In this document: positions 35,432-42,889 of the stretch, one piece after another
Position numbering within the stretch: the first letter of the stretch is position 1
How the letters are laid out: each line of letters opens with the position of its first letter
Assembly: GCA_035551355.1 (NCBI GenBank)
Contig: DASZNF010000053.1
Coordinates: forward strand, 17,921-81,920
Direction: 5' to 3'
Length of the DNA: 64,000 bases
Source: DATATV01 sp035551355
Lineage (GTDB): Bacteria; Actinomycetota; Actinomycetes; Mycobacteriales; Pseudonocardiaceae
The notes under the pieces: model-generated
The model's database searches: none
Told to the model about the DNA's origin: nothing
What the model saw: the letters and a program-made list of their open reading frames with translations, nothing else
Translations under genes and position numbers: made by a program

Positions 35432-37045
35432 ATGGGACTGCGTTCGAGGTGGACCCGGCCGGCCCTGGCCGCCGCCGCACTGGCACTGCTCGGTTCGATG
35501 ACCACCGCGGCGGCCACACCGGCGGCGGACACACCGAACGCGCGGCCGGTCAGCGTCGCCGCGCGGATCGTGCCGGAACCGGCGCAGATCAGCGATGATC
35601 CCGGTACTTTCCGGATCACCCCGGCCACCGCGATCCACCTCGGCGCACCGCAGGCCGCCGGGGTCGCCGGGCAGCTGGCCGCGTTGTTGCGACCGGCGAC
35701 CGGGTATCCGCTGCCGATCACCCGCGCGCCCGCCCCGGGCGGGATCTCGCTGATCCTGGACCGGGAGGGGCCACGGCTGGGCGCGGAGGGCTACCGGCTG
35801 GACGTGACCGCCGCGGGCATCGCCATCCGGGCCAACCAGCCGGCCGGGCTGTTCTACGGCGTGCAGACCCTGCACCAGTTGCTGCCCGCGGCCGCGGACG
35901 CCACCACCCGCCAGCCCGGCCCGTGGCTGGTGCCGGGCGCGCACGTCACCGACTATCCGCGGTTCGCCTACCGGGGCGCGATGCTCGACGTGTCGCGGCA
36001 TTTCTTCCCGGTTTCCGTTGTCGAGCAGTACATCGACGAGATCTCCGAGTACAAGGTCAATTATCTGCACCTGCACCTGTCCGACGACCAGGGCTGGCGG
36101 ATCGCGATCAACGGCTGGCCCCGGCTGACCAGCTACGGCGGCAGCACCGAGGTCGGTGGCGGCCCGGGCGGGTACTACACGCAGGCCCAGTACAAGCAGA
36201 TCGTGGCCTACGCGCAGGCGCACTTCGTGACCATCGTGCCGGAGATCGACGGCCCCGGGCACACCAACGCCGCGCTGGCCTCCTACGCCCAGCTCAACTG
36301 CGACGGCCAGGCCCCGCCGCTGTACACCGGCACCGATGTCGGGTTCAGCTCGCTGTGCGTGGACTCCGGCATCACCTACACCTTCGAGCAGGACGTGCTC
36401 GACCAACTGGCCGCGCTCACGCCCGGCCCGTACCTGCACGTGGGCGGGGACGAGGCACAGTCGACCACCGCCGCCGACTACGCCACCTTCGAGAACCGGT
36501 TGCTGCCACTGGTTTCCGGGGCGGGCAAGGCGGCGATCGCCTGGCACGACATCACCGCGGTGGACCCGCCGACCTCGGTGGTGCCGGAGTACTGGGGCAC
36601 CACCACGACCGACGCAGGCACCGCGGCGGCCGCGGCCCGCGGCAACAAGATCATCATGGCTCCGGCCAACAAGGCATACCTGGACATGAAGTACACGCCG
36701 AGCACGAAACTCGGGCAGAACTGGGCGGCCTACATCGAGGTCCAGGACGCCTACGACTGGGATCCGGGCAACTACCTGCAGGGCGTCGGCGAGTCCTCGG
36801 TACTGGGTGTGGAGGCGCCGATCTGGTCGGAGACCCTGGTGACCCTGGCCAACATCCAGTACCTGGCCTTCCCCCGGCTGCCCACGATCGCCGAGCTGGG
36901 CTGGTCGCCGCAGGCCACGCACGACTGGTCGTCGTTCCGGGTGCGGCTGGGCCAGCAGGGGCCCCGGTGGACCGTGGACGGGATGAACTTCTACGCCTCG
37001 CCACAGGTGCCCTGGGCGCCGGGCACCAAGGGCGGTGTGGATTAG
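35432..37045 (+). CDS. Secreted beta-N-acetylhexosaminidase, GH20
   Basis: A 537-residue secreted enzyme with a Sec signal (residues 1-28, cleavage near AAATPA). A GH20b-like N-terminal domain precedes the TIM barrel, which contains YRGAMLDVSRHFFP, YLHLHLSDDQGWRI, IVPEIDGPGHTNAA and the catalytic pair Asp340-Glu341 in HVGGDEA. It should release terminal GlcNAc from chito-oligosaccharides or wall fragments, complementing the GH18 enzyme at 21983. The ATG at 35432 is chosen because the signal peptide starts there; the upstream frame overlaps the DasR-like site. Its end overlaps the STAS gene stop by 4 bp. Confidence 0.92.
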   Translation: MGLRSRWTRPALAAAALALLGSMTTAAATPAADTPNARPVSVAARIVPEPAQISDDPGTFRITPATAIHLGAPQAAGVAGQLAALLRPATGYPLPITRAPAPGGISLILDREGPRLGAEGYRLDVTAAGIAIRANQPAGLFYGVQTLHQLLPAAADATTRQPGPWLVPGAHVTDYPRFAYRGAMLDVSRHFFPVSVVEQYIDEISEYKVNYLHLHLSDDQGWRIAINGWPRLTSYGGSTEVGGGPGGYYTQAQYKQIVAYAQAHFVTIVPEIDGPGHTNAALASYAQLNCDGQAPPLYTGTDVGFSSLCVDSGITYTFEQDVLDQLAALTPGPYLHVGGDEAQSTTAADYATFENRLLPLVSGAGKAAIAWHDITAVDPPTSVVPEYWGTTTTDAGTAAAAARGNKIIMAPANKAYLDMKYTPSTKLGQNWAAYIEVQDAYDWDPGNYLQGVGESSVLGVEAPIWSETLVTLANIQYLAFPRLPTIAELGWSPQATHDWSSFRVRLGQQGPRWTVDGMNFYASPQVPWAPGTKGGVD

Positions 37046-37434
37046 TACACGTTGGTGGGGTCCAGCGCCCCGCGCACCGTGGTGTGGATGCGGAAGAGCT
37101 GGTTGACCCCGCCGATGGTCATCGGCCAGATCACCCGCTGCAGCGCCACCAACCGCAGCTCCACCTGCCTGCGCGCGCATTGCTCGCGCAGCCGCAACAG
37201 CACCGACAGCCCGGCCGAACCGAAGAAGGTCACGCCGATCAGGTCCACCACGAGCACCTCGGCGGTCAGGTCGAGCGCGAGGGCCAGCTGGGTGCCGACC
37301 AGTCCCGCGGTGGCCATGTCCAGCTCGCCCGCGACCCTGGCCAGCACCAGCGTCGTGTCGTGCCGCTGGATGGCGACCTCGATGAGGTCTTCGGGCACGA
37401 TCGGAACTCGGGGCGTGGGCAGTTCGCCGGTCAC
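37042..37434 (-). CDS. STAS-domain protein (anti-sigma factor antagonist-like)
   Basis: A 130-residue single STAS domain: VARVAGELDMATAGLVG, then VLVVDLIGVTFFGSAGLSVL, the strand-helix site where SpoIIAA-like proteins are phosphorylated on Ser (here within FGSAGL rather than the usual DSSG, so Gly replaces the Asp). The conserved Ser remains. It may bind an anti-sigma kinase, but none is adjacent. I chose the GTG at 37434 because GGAGG stands 7 bases before it; longer frames lack such a site. Confidence 0.82.
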   Translation of the reverse strand: MTGELPTPRVPIVPEDLIEVAIQRHDTTLVLARVAGELDMATAGLVGTQLALALDLTAEVLVVDLIGVTFFGSAGLSVLLRLREQCARRQVELRLVALQRVIWPMTIGGVNQLFRIHTTVRGALDPTNVY

Positions 37435-37517
37435 GACACCACCTCCGTCACCCCTCCCCTCCGGCATGGTACTGCGCGATCGGCCCGCCCGGACGGTAAC
37501 TGCATGCGACGGGTCGA

Positions 37518-38645
37518 TCACGATCCGAGACTAGCCGTCGAGTCGAACCTGGTGGGCCGGTAAGGGGCCAGTTCAGGGACGTCGCGACCCTCGGTCAGCT
37601 CGGTGGCGACCAGCTCGGCCAGGTGCGCGCCCAGGGTCACACCGCTGTGCGTGACCACCACATAGCCGCGGTCGCCGACCGGACCCACGATCGGGTGCCA
37701 GTCGACCGGGATCGGCCGCACGCACACCCGGTGTTCCACCACCCGGGCGCCGGCCAGCCCGGGCACGATGCGGCGGGCCCGGTCCAGCAGTTCGGCCGCC
37801 CAGCCGCGCAGGTCCCGCTCCGGGGTGTGCAGGTCGACCCGGGCGTCCTCGGCCTCCAGGTGCAGCAGGCCGTCCGGGTGCGGGCGCAGGACCACCTCGG
37901 GCGTGTGCAACAGCCGCCGCGGCACCGGCTCGGCGACCGGGCCGACCCGGACGATCAGGCACGGCGCCTCGGAGCCGGGTTCGTCCCAGCGCAGCAACGG
38001 AACCGGCGGGCCGAACCGCCCGGCCAGTTCCGGGGTCCACCGGCCCGCGCAGCACACCACCACGCCGGCGGTCACCGCCGGTCCACTCGCGGTGCGCACC
38101 TCGCCCTCGGTCACGTCCACCACCCGGCCCGCGTCGCCGGTGCGCACGCTCGCGCCGAATCCCTCGGCCCGGGCCACCAGCCGGTCGACCAGCGGCTCGG
38201 TGAGCAGGTAGGCCTCCTCGGGAAACCAAGCCAGCGCCGGGTTTCCGGGCGGGAGGGTGATGCCCGGTTCGAGGGCGGCGGCGGTGACCGGGTCGATCAT
38301 CCGGGCCGCGTAACCCCAGTCGGCCAGCCGCCGCACCCGCTCGGTCAGCGCGCCCGGATCGGCCGACCACTCGAGGTTTCCCACCGGGCGAAACCAATTC
38401 TCACCGTCCATTGTGGACGCTAGTGCGGCCCAGGCCCGCATGCCCGCCAGGTTGCGGTCGTAGTACGCACGTGGGGTTTTCTCGTTGGCGTTGCACCAGG
38501 CCAGGCTGGAGCGGGTGGTGGCCCGGCCGGGCCGGTCGCGGTCCAACAGGGTGACCGGCGCGCCCCGCGCGGCCAGCGCCCCGGCCAGCGCGGCGCCCAC
38601 CACCCCGGACCCGATCACGGCGTAGCCGCGGGGCGCCGCCGTCAC
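37518..38645 (-). CDS. FAD-dependent oxidoreductase, DAO (glycine oxidase/DadA-like) family
   Basis: A 375-residue flavoprotein. The dinucleotide fold starts YAVIGSGVVGAALAGALAA and is followed by an acidic ribose-binding stretch (VTLLDRDRPG). VRPIPVDWHPIVGPVGD and YVVVTHSGVTLGAHLAEL near the end are typical of amine/amino-acid oxidases in this family. It should oxidise an amino acid or amine, passing electrons to O2 or a carrier. The GTG overlaps the TGA of an ABC-transporter remnant, so this gene was once coupled to a permease. Substrate unknown. Confidence 0.85.
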   Translation of the reverse strand: MTAAPRGYAVIGSGVVGAALAGALAARGAPVTLLDRDRPGRATTRSSLAWCNANEKTPRAYYDRNLAGMRAWAALASTMDGENWFRPVGNLEWSADPGALTERVRRLADWGYAARMIDPVTAAALEPGITLPPGNPALAWFPEEAYLLTEPLVDRLVARAEGFGASVRTGDAGRVVDVTEGEVRTASGPAVTAGVVVCCAGRWTPELAGRFGPPVPLLRWDEPGSEAPCLIVRVGPVAEPVPRRLLHTPEVVLRPHPDGLLHLEAEDARVDLHTPERDLRGWAAELLDRARRIVPGLAGARVVEHRVCVRPIPVDWHPIVGPVGDRGYVVVTHSGVTLGAHLAELVATELTEGRDVPELAPYRPTRFDSTASLGS

Positions 38646-38872
38646 CGGCCGGCCACCCGCCGGTAGCGGGCCACCGCCAGCGGCAGGAACACCACCACGA
38701 TCAGCACCGCGCCGTTGGGTCCGAGCAGCCCGAACACGCTGCCCGCCGGGATGTCCGGGTCCACGCCGGCCAGGGCTCGGGTGGACCCAAACCCGGCCAG
38801 GGCTCGGGTGGACCGGAAGGTCTTCACCAGCGCCTCCGTCCGCACGACTGAACCGCCGCGCTCGCCAGTCAT
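38642..38872 (-). pseudogene. Remnant of a DrrAB-type ABC transporter: ATPase start fused to permease end
   Basis: The frame starts like a daunorubicin-resistance-type ATPase (TEALVKTF, then VDPDIPAGSVFGLLGPNGA) and stops the Walker A motif before its Gly-Lys-Thr. It then jumps to VLIVVVFLPLAVARYRRVAG, the usual last helix of an ABC-2 permease, and ends in TGA overlapping the next gene. A single in-frame deletion removing most of the ATPase and the permease explains this. The ATPase part also has a 27-bp in-frame duplication (38766-38787 and 38793-38814, identical 22-mers). It cannot work as a transporter. Confidence 0.75.
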
Positions 38873-38922
38873 GGCGGAGAGCGTAAACGTGCGTCCCGAC
38901 ACACGCTGGCGGATTGGTCTTC

Positions 38923-38966
38923 TGAACGCGTTCAAATCGGCGTACAGTCACTCCTGAACACGTTCA
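38923..38966. promoter_or_regulatory. Two TGAAC-N2-GTTCA operators (candidate TetR sites)
   Basis: TGAACGCGTTCA (38923-38934) and TGAACACGTTCA (38955-38966) are palindromic with centres 32 bp apart, about three helical turns. They fall between the ABC remnant and the membrane-protein/TetR operon and could control both directions. Confidence 0.68.
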
Positions 38967-38995
38967 AAAACCTCCAAACGAAGGAAGTGATCGCC

Positions 38996-39376
38996 ATGGA
39001 CCCCGTGGTCGTGGCGTATGTCGTGTACATCACGCTGGACGTGGTGCTCACCGTGGTCGTGGCGCACGCGCTGTCCCGGCACGGCCGGGCCTACCTGGCC
39101 GACGTGTTCGGCGACGAACGCACCGGCGCGGCCATGAACCAGCTGCTGGTGGTCGGGTTCTACCTGGTCAACTTCGGGTTCGGCGCGCTGTGGCTGCACA
39201 CCGGGGCGCAGGTGTCCTCGCTGCGCGAGCTGCTGCAGGTGCTGTCGGTCAAGCTGGGCACGGTGCTGCTCGTGGTCGGCGCCCTGCACCTGGTCAACCT
39301 GCTGATCTTCAGCCGCATCCGGCGCAACGCGCTGATCGACAAAACGCTGCGCGAGGGCGCCCGGCCAGTATCGTGA
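38996..39376 (+). CDS. Small membrane protein, TetR operon
   Basis: A 126-residue protein with three hydrophobic segments: VVVAYVVYITLDVVLTVVVA, LLVVGFYLVNFGFGALWL and VLLVVGALHLVNLLIFS. It has no recognised domain. GAAGGAAG lies a few bases before the ATG at 38996, better placed than an in-frame GTG at 38987. It precedes the TetR gene with a GTGA overlap and follows twin operators, so it is probably expressed in response to the TetR ligand. A former partner may have been the now-deleted transporter. Confidence 0.75.
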   Translation: MDPVVVAYVVYITLDVVLTVVVAHALSRHGRAYLADVFGDERTGAAMNQLLVVGFYLVNFGFGALWLHTGAQVSSLRELLQVLSVKLGTVLLVVGALHLVNLLIFSRIRRNALIDKTLREGARPVS

Positions 39377-40077
39377 CCGCGATGGCTGACGGCGCGCCGA
39401 CCACGGCGAGGAAGAGCGACGCGACCAGGACGCTGATCCTGGACACCGCGCTGCGCCTGTTCGCCGACCGGGGCTACGAGCGCACCACGATGCGCGGGGT
39501 GGCCACCGAGGCCGGGGTGTCGGTGGGCAACGCCTACTACTACTTCGACTCCAAGGAACATCTGGTCCAGGGCTTTTACGACCGGATAAGCGAACTGCAC
39601 GTGCAGGCCAGCCGGGCGGTGCTGGACACCGAAACCGAACTGGGCGCCCGGCTGCACGGGGTGCTGTCGGCCTGGCTGGACATCGCCACCCCGTATCACC
39701 GGTTCGGCCCCCAGTTCTTCCGCAACGCCGCGAACCCGGAGAGCCCGCTCAGCCCGTTCTCTCCGGAGTCCGCGCCGGCCCGGGAGCTGGCCATCGGGGT
39801 GCTGCGCGAGGTGGCGGACGGCTCGGCCGCGAAGATGGATCCGAAACTGCGGCCGGAACTGCCCGAACTGTTGTGGATCTACCAGATGGGCATCGTGCTG
39901 TACTGGGTGCACGACCGCTCCGCCGGGCAGCGCCGCACCCGGGCCCTGCTGGATCGCACGGTGCCGCTGATCGACCGGGCGGTCGGGTTGTCCCGGCTGC
40001 GGGTGATGCGGCCGTTGATCGCCGAGGCGGTCAGCGTGGTGAATGATCTGCTTTACCCCGAGCCGCCCGCTCACTAA
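39373..40077 (+). CDS. TetR family transcriptional regulator
   Basis: A 234-residue regulator with an N-terminal TetR helix-turn-helix (RTLILDTALRLFADRGYERT, VATEAGVSVGNAYYYFDSKE) and an all-helical ligand domain. The GTG at 39373 overlaps the stop of the preceding gene; an ATG at 39382 is the alternative start. It should repress its own operon by binding the TGAAC-N2-GTTCA sites at 38923-38966. The effector is unknown. Confidence 0.9.
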   Translation: MTAMADGAPTTARKSDATRTLILDTALRLFADRGYERTTMRGVATEAGVSVGNAYYYFDSKEHLVQGFYDRISELHVQASRAVLDTETELGARLHGVLSAWLDIATPYHRFGPQFFRNAANPESPLSPFSPESAPARELAIGVLREVADGSAAKMDPKLRPELPELLWIYQMGIVLYWVHDRSAGQRRTRALLDRTVPLIDRAVGLSRLRVMRPLIAEAVSVVNDLLYPEPPAH

Positions 40078-40152
40078 ACTGCCTCTGTTCGGCCGAACTC
40101 GATTCGATATCTCGAACATCCGAAATGTCGAACGGCGCACTTTCGGGCCTGT

Positions 40153-42771
40153 ATGGAGTCGATGATGATTTCCGGCGGCGCGTTACCGGGCAAACTCTTC
40201 CGCAGCACTCCGGCGGTTTTTCTGGCCGTGCTCACCCTGCTCTGCGTCGGCCTGCCCACCGCGGCGCAGGCGGGCACCGCCGCCGCACAACCGGTGGCAC
40301 GCTGGGCTTTCGACGAGGGAACCGGCGGCACGGCGGCGGATTCGTCCGGGCACGGGCACACCGCGACGCTCACCGGGGCGGGCGCGGGCTGGGGCCCGGG
40401 AAAGATCGGCCCGTACAGCCTGTCGGTGACTCCGCAGTCGTATGCCGACGCCTCATCCGGAATTGTCGACACCACCCGTAGTTTCTCCGTGTCGGCCTGG
40501 GTGAAACTGAACTCGATATCCGGCTACCAGACGTTTGTCAGCGTGGACGGCGGCAATCTGTCCGGCTTCTATCTGCAACTGCGCGCCGATTCCGGCACCT
40601 TCGCCTTCACCGTGCCCACCGCGGACAGCGACACCTCCGGCGGCGCGGTGGCCTACGCGCCGTGGACGCCGTCGGCCGGGGTCTGGTACCACCTGGTCGG
40701 CGTGGACGATCTGGCCGCCGGGCAGGTCGAGTTGTACGTCGACGGGTTGTTGCAGGCGAAGGTGCCGGTGACCGGGACCTGGGCCGCCGCCGGGCACACC
40801 GCGGTCGGCCGCGGTTTCTACAACCAGGGCCAGACCGACTGGGTCAACGGCCAGATCGACGATGTACAGCTCTACCAGCAGGCGCTGACCGCGGACCAGG
40901 CGTGCGCGACCGGCGACGGCCTGGACACCTGCACGCCCGCGCCGAACACGGTCAGCGTGAACGCGGGCCAGACCGGACCGAAGGTCAGCTCCACCCTGTT
41001 CGGCTCGTTCCTGGAGGACATCAGCCACTCCGTGGAGGGCGGGCTGTACGGCGAACTGATCCAGAACCGCGGCATGATGGCCGCGACCACGCCACCGGAC
41101 TGGTCGGCGGTGACCGGTGGATCGGGGCAGGCGAGCATCGTGCTGGACGCCGGTCATCCGCTCGACACCGCGCTGACCCGATCACTCGAACTGTCCGTCG
41201 GCACAACGGGTCCGGGTAGCCGGGTGGGCATCGCGAACGACGGTTTCTGGGGTATTCCGGTGCATCCGGCCACGACCTACACCGCCTCGTTCTTCGCCGA
41301 GGCGTCCCGGCCGGTCGCCGGGCCGCTGACCGTGTCCATCGAGGGCGCCGACGGAACGGTGTACGCGTCCGGCACGGTGCGCGGCATCGGCACCGGCTGG
41401 CACCAGTATTCTTTGCGCCTCAACACTTCTCGCGGCGCGCCGACCACCAGCGAGACCCGGTTCGTGATCAGCACCACCGATCCGGGCGCGTCCGGCGCGA
41501 ACCTGTGGTTCGACCAGGTGTCGTTGTTCCCGCCCACCTATGACAACCAGGCCAACGGCATGCGGGTGGACCTGATGGAGAAGCTCGCCGCGCTGCACCC
41601 GGCCTATCTGCGGTTCCCGGGCGGCAACTACCTGGAGGGCGACACCATCGCCACCCGGTTCAACTGGAAGAACACCATCGGCCCGACCTACGACCGCCCC
41701 GGACACCAGGACGACGCCTGGGGTTACTGGTCCACCGACGGCATGGGCATCCTGAACTACCTGGAGATGGCCGAAGAGGTTGGCGCGCAGCCGGTTCTGG
41801 CCGTCTGGGCCGGGTACACGCTGACCGGCACGCACGTGCCCGCCGACCAGCTCGGACCGTACGTGCGGGACGCGGTGGACGAACTCCAGTACGCCACCGG
41901 TCCGGTCACCTCCTACTGGGGCGCCAAGCGCGCCACGGACGGGCACCCGGCGCCGTTCCACGTTTCCGAAGTGGAGATCGGCAACGAGGACTTCTTCGAC
42001 ACCTCGGGCAGTTACGAGCAGCGCTACGCCGCGTTCTACGACGCCCTGCACGCCGCAGATCCGAGCCTGAAGTTCATCGCCACCACCCCGGTCAGTTCCC
42101 GGCCCTACGATCTGATCGACGACCACTTCTACGCGCCGCCGGCCTGGTTCGAGGCCAATTCCCATTACTACGACAGCTATTCCCGCACCGCGCCGCAGGT
42201 GTTCGTGGGCGAGTTCGCGGCGCAGTCCGGGGTGCCGACGCCGAACATCAGCGCGGCCCTCGGCGACGCGAGCTGGCTGGCCGGACTGGAACGCGACTCG
42301 GACGTGGTCACCATGGCCTCGTACGCGCCGCTGCTGGTGGACGTCAACGACGTCACCTGGCCGACCAACATGATCGGTTTCGACGCCACCACCAGCTACG
42401 TCTCCCCCACCTACTACGCCCAGCAACTGTTGCAGCGGTTGCACGGCGACGTGGTGATCGGCGCGTCGGCCGATCCCGGATCGCCGTTGCAGACACTGGC
42501 CACCCGGGACAGCCGCACCGGCACGGTCTACCTGACGGTGATCAACCCCAGTCCACTCGCGGCGGCGGCCACCGTCCGCCTGACCGGGCTGCGGCCCGGC
42601 GGCAGCGCGCGGCAGACCGTGCTGGCCGGCGGTAGTTCGTCGGACACCAACACGATCACCGACCCTGACCACATCCATCCGGTGACCAGCACCGTCCGCA
42701 GCCTCGGATCGGTGTTCCAGCACCAGTTCCCGGCCTATTCGATGACCGTGTACACCATCCCCGCACGCTGA
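40153..42771 (+). CDS. Secreted alpha-L-arabinofuranosidase, GH51 type, with N-terminal LamG module
   Basis: An 872-residue secreted protein with a signal peptide (first about 40 residues, ending AAQAGTA). Residues about 45-245 form a LamG/concanavalin-like module (VARWAFDEGTGGTAADSSGH, SVSAWVKL, LYVDGLL). The catalytic part has LFGSFLEDISHSVEGGLYGE, RFPGGNYLEGDTI, the acid/base Glu612 in EIGNED and nucleophile Glu687 in VGEFAAQ. It should remove arabinose from arabinoxylan or arabinan. No DasR-like site was seen upstream; TTCGGCCGAA and AT-rich dyads near 40090-40140 are the only local features. Nearby ATGs at 40162 or 40165 could also be the start. Confidence 0.87.
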   Translation: MESMMISGGALPGKLFRSTPAVFLAVLTLLCVGLPTAAQAGTAAAQPVARWAFDEGTGGTAADSSGHGHTATLTGAGAGWGPGKIGPYSLSVTPQSYADASSGIVDTTRSFSVSAWVKLNSISGYQTFVSVDGGNLSGFYLQLRADSGTFAFTVPTADSDTSGGAVAYAPWTPSAGVWYHLVGVDDLAAGQVELYVDGLLQAKVPVTGTWAAAGHTAVGRGFYNQGQTDWVNGQIDDVQLYQQALTADQACATGDGLDTCTPAPNTVSVNAGQTGPKVSSTLFGSFLEDISHSVEGGLYGELIQNRGMMAATTPPDWSAVTGGSGQASIVLDAGHPLDTALTRSLELSVGTTGPGSRVGIANDGFWGIPVHPATTYTASFFAEASRPVAGPLTVSIEGADGTVYASGTVRGIGTGWHQYSLRLNTSRGAPTTSETRFVISTTDPGASGANLWFDQVSLFPPTYDNQANGMRVDLMEKLAALHPAYLRFPGGNYLEGDTIATRFNWKNTIGPTYDRPGHQDDAWGYWSTDGMGILNYLEMAEEVGAQPVLAVWAGYTLTGTHVPADQLGPYVRDAVDELQYATGPVTSYWGAKRATDGHPAPFHVSEVEIGNEDFFDTSGSYEQRYAAFYDALHAADPSLKFIATTPVSSRPYDLIDDHFYAPPAWFEANSHYYDSYSRTAPQVFVGEFAAQSGVPTPNISAALGDASWLAGLERDSDVVTMASYAPLLVDVNDVTWPTNMIGFDATTSYVSPTYYAQQLLQRLHGDVVIGASADPGSPLQTLATRDSRTGTVYLTVINPSPLAAAATVRLTGLRPGGSARQTVLAGGSSSDTNTITDPDHIHPVTSTVRSLGSVFQHQFPAYSMTVYTIPAR

Positions 42772-42795
42772 GCCGGTGACCGGAATTCCGTCGGT

Positions 42796-42857
42796 GGGGC
42801 CGAAAGTCCAACGGGTTGAGGGCCGTTTGCCCTGTCTGCCGTTGGGCCTTTCGGACT
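42796..42857 (+). promoter_or_regulatory. Three evenly spaced DosR/OsdR-like boxes upstream of the PPDK-like gene
   Basis: GGGGCCGAAAGTCC (42796-42809), GGGCCGTTTGCCC (42820-42832) and GGGCCTTTCGGACT (42844-42857) have centres about 24 bp apart. The outer two are inverted relative to each other, so the region can also fold into a long hairpin around the inner one. In Streptomyces a PPDK gene belongs to the OsdR regulon, which supports a regulatory reading. Confidence 0.55.
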
Positions 42858-42889
42858 GGACTGGACAGACCCCAGCGCCTGGAGACGTC

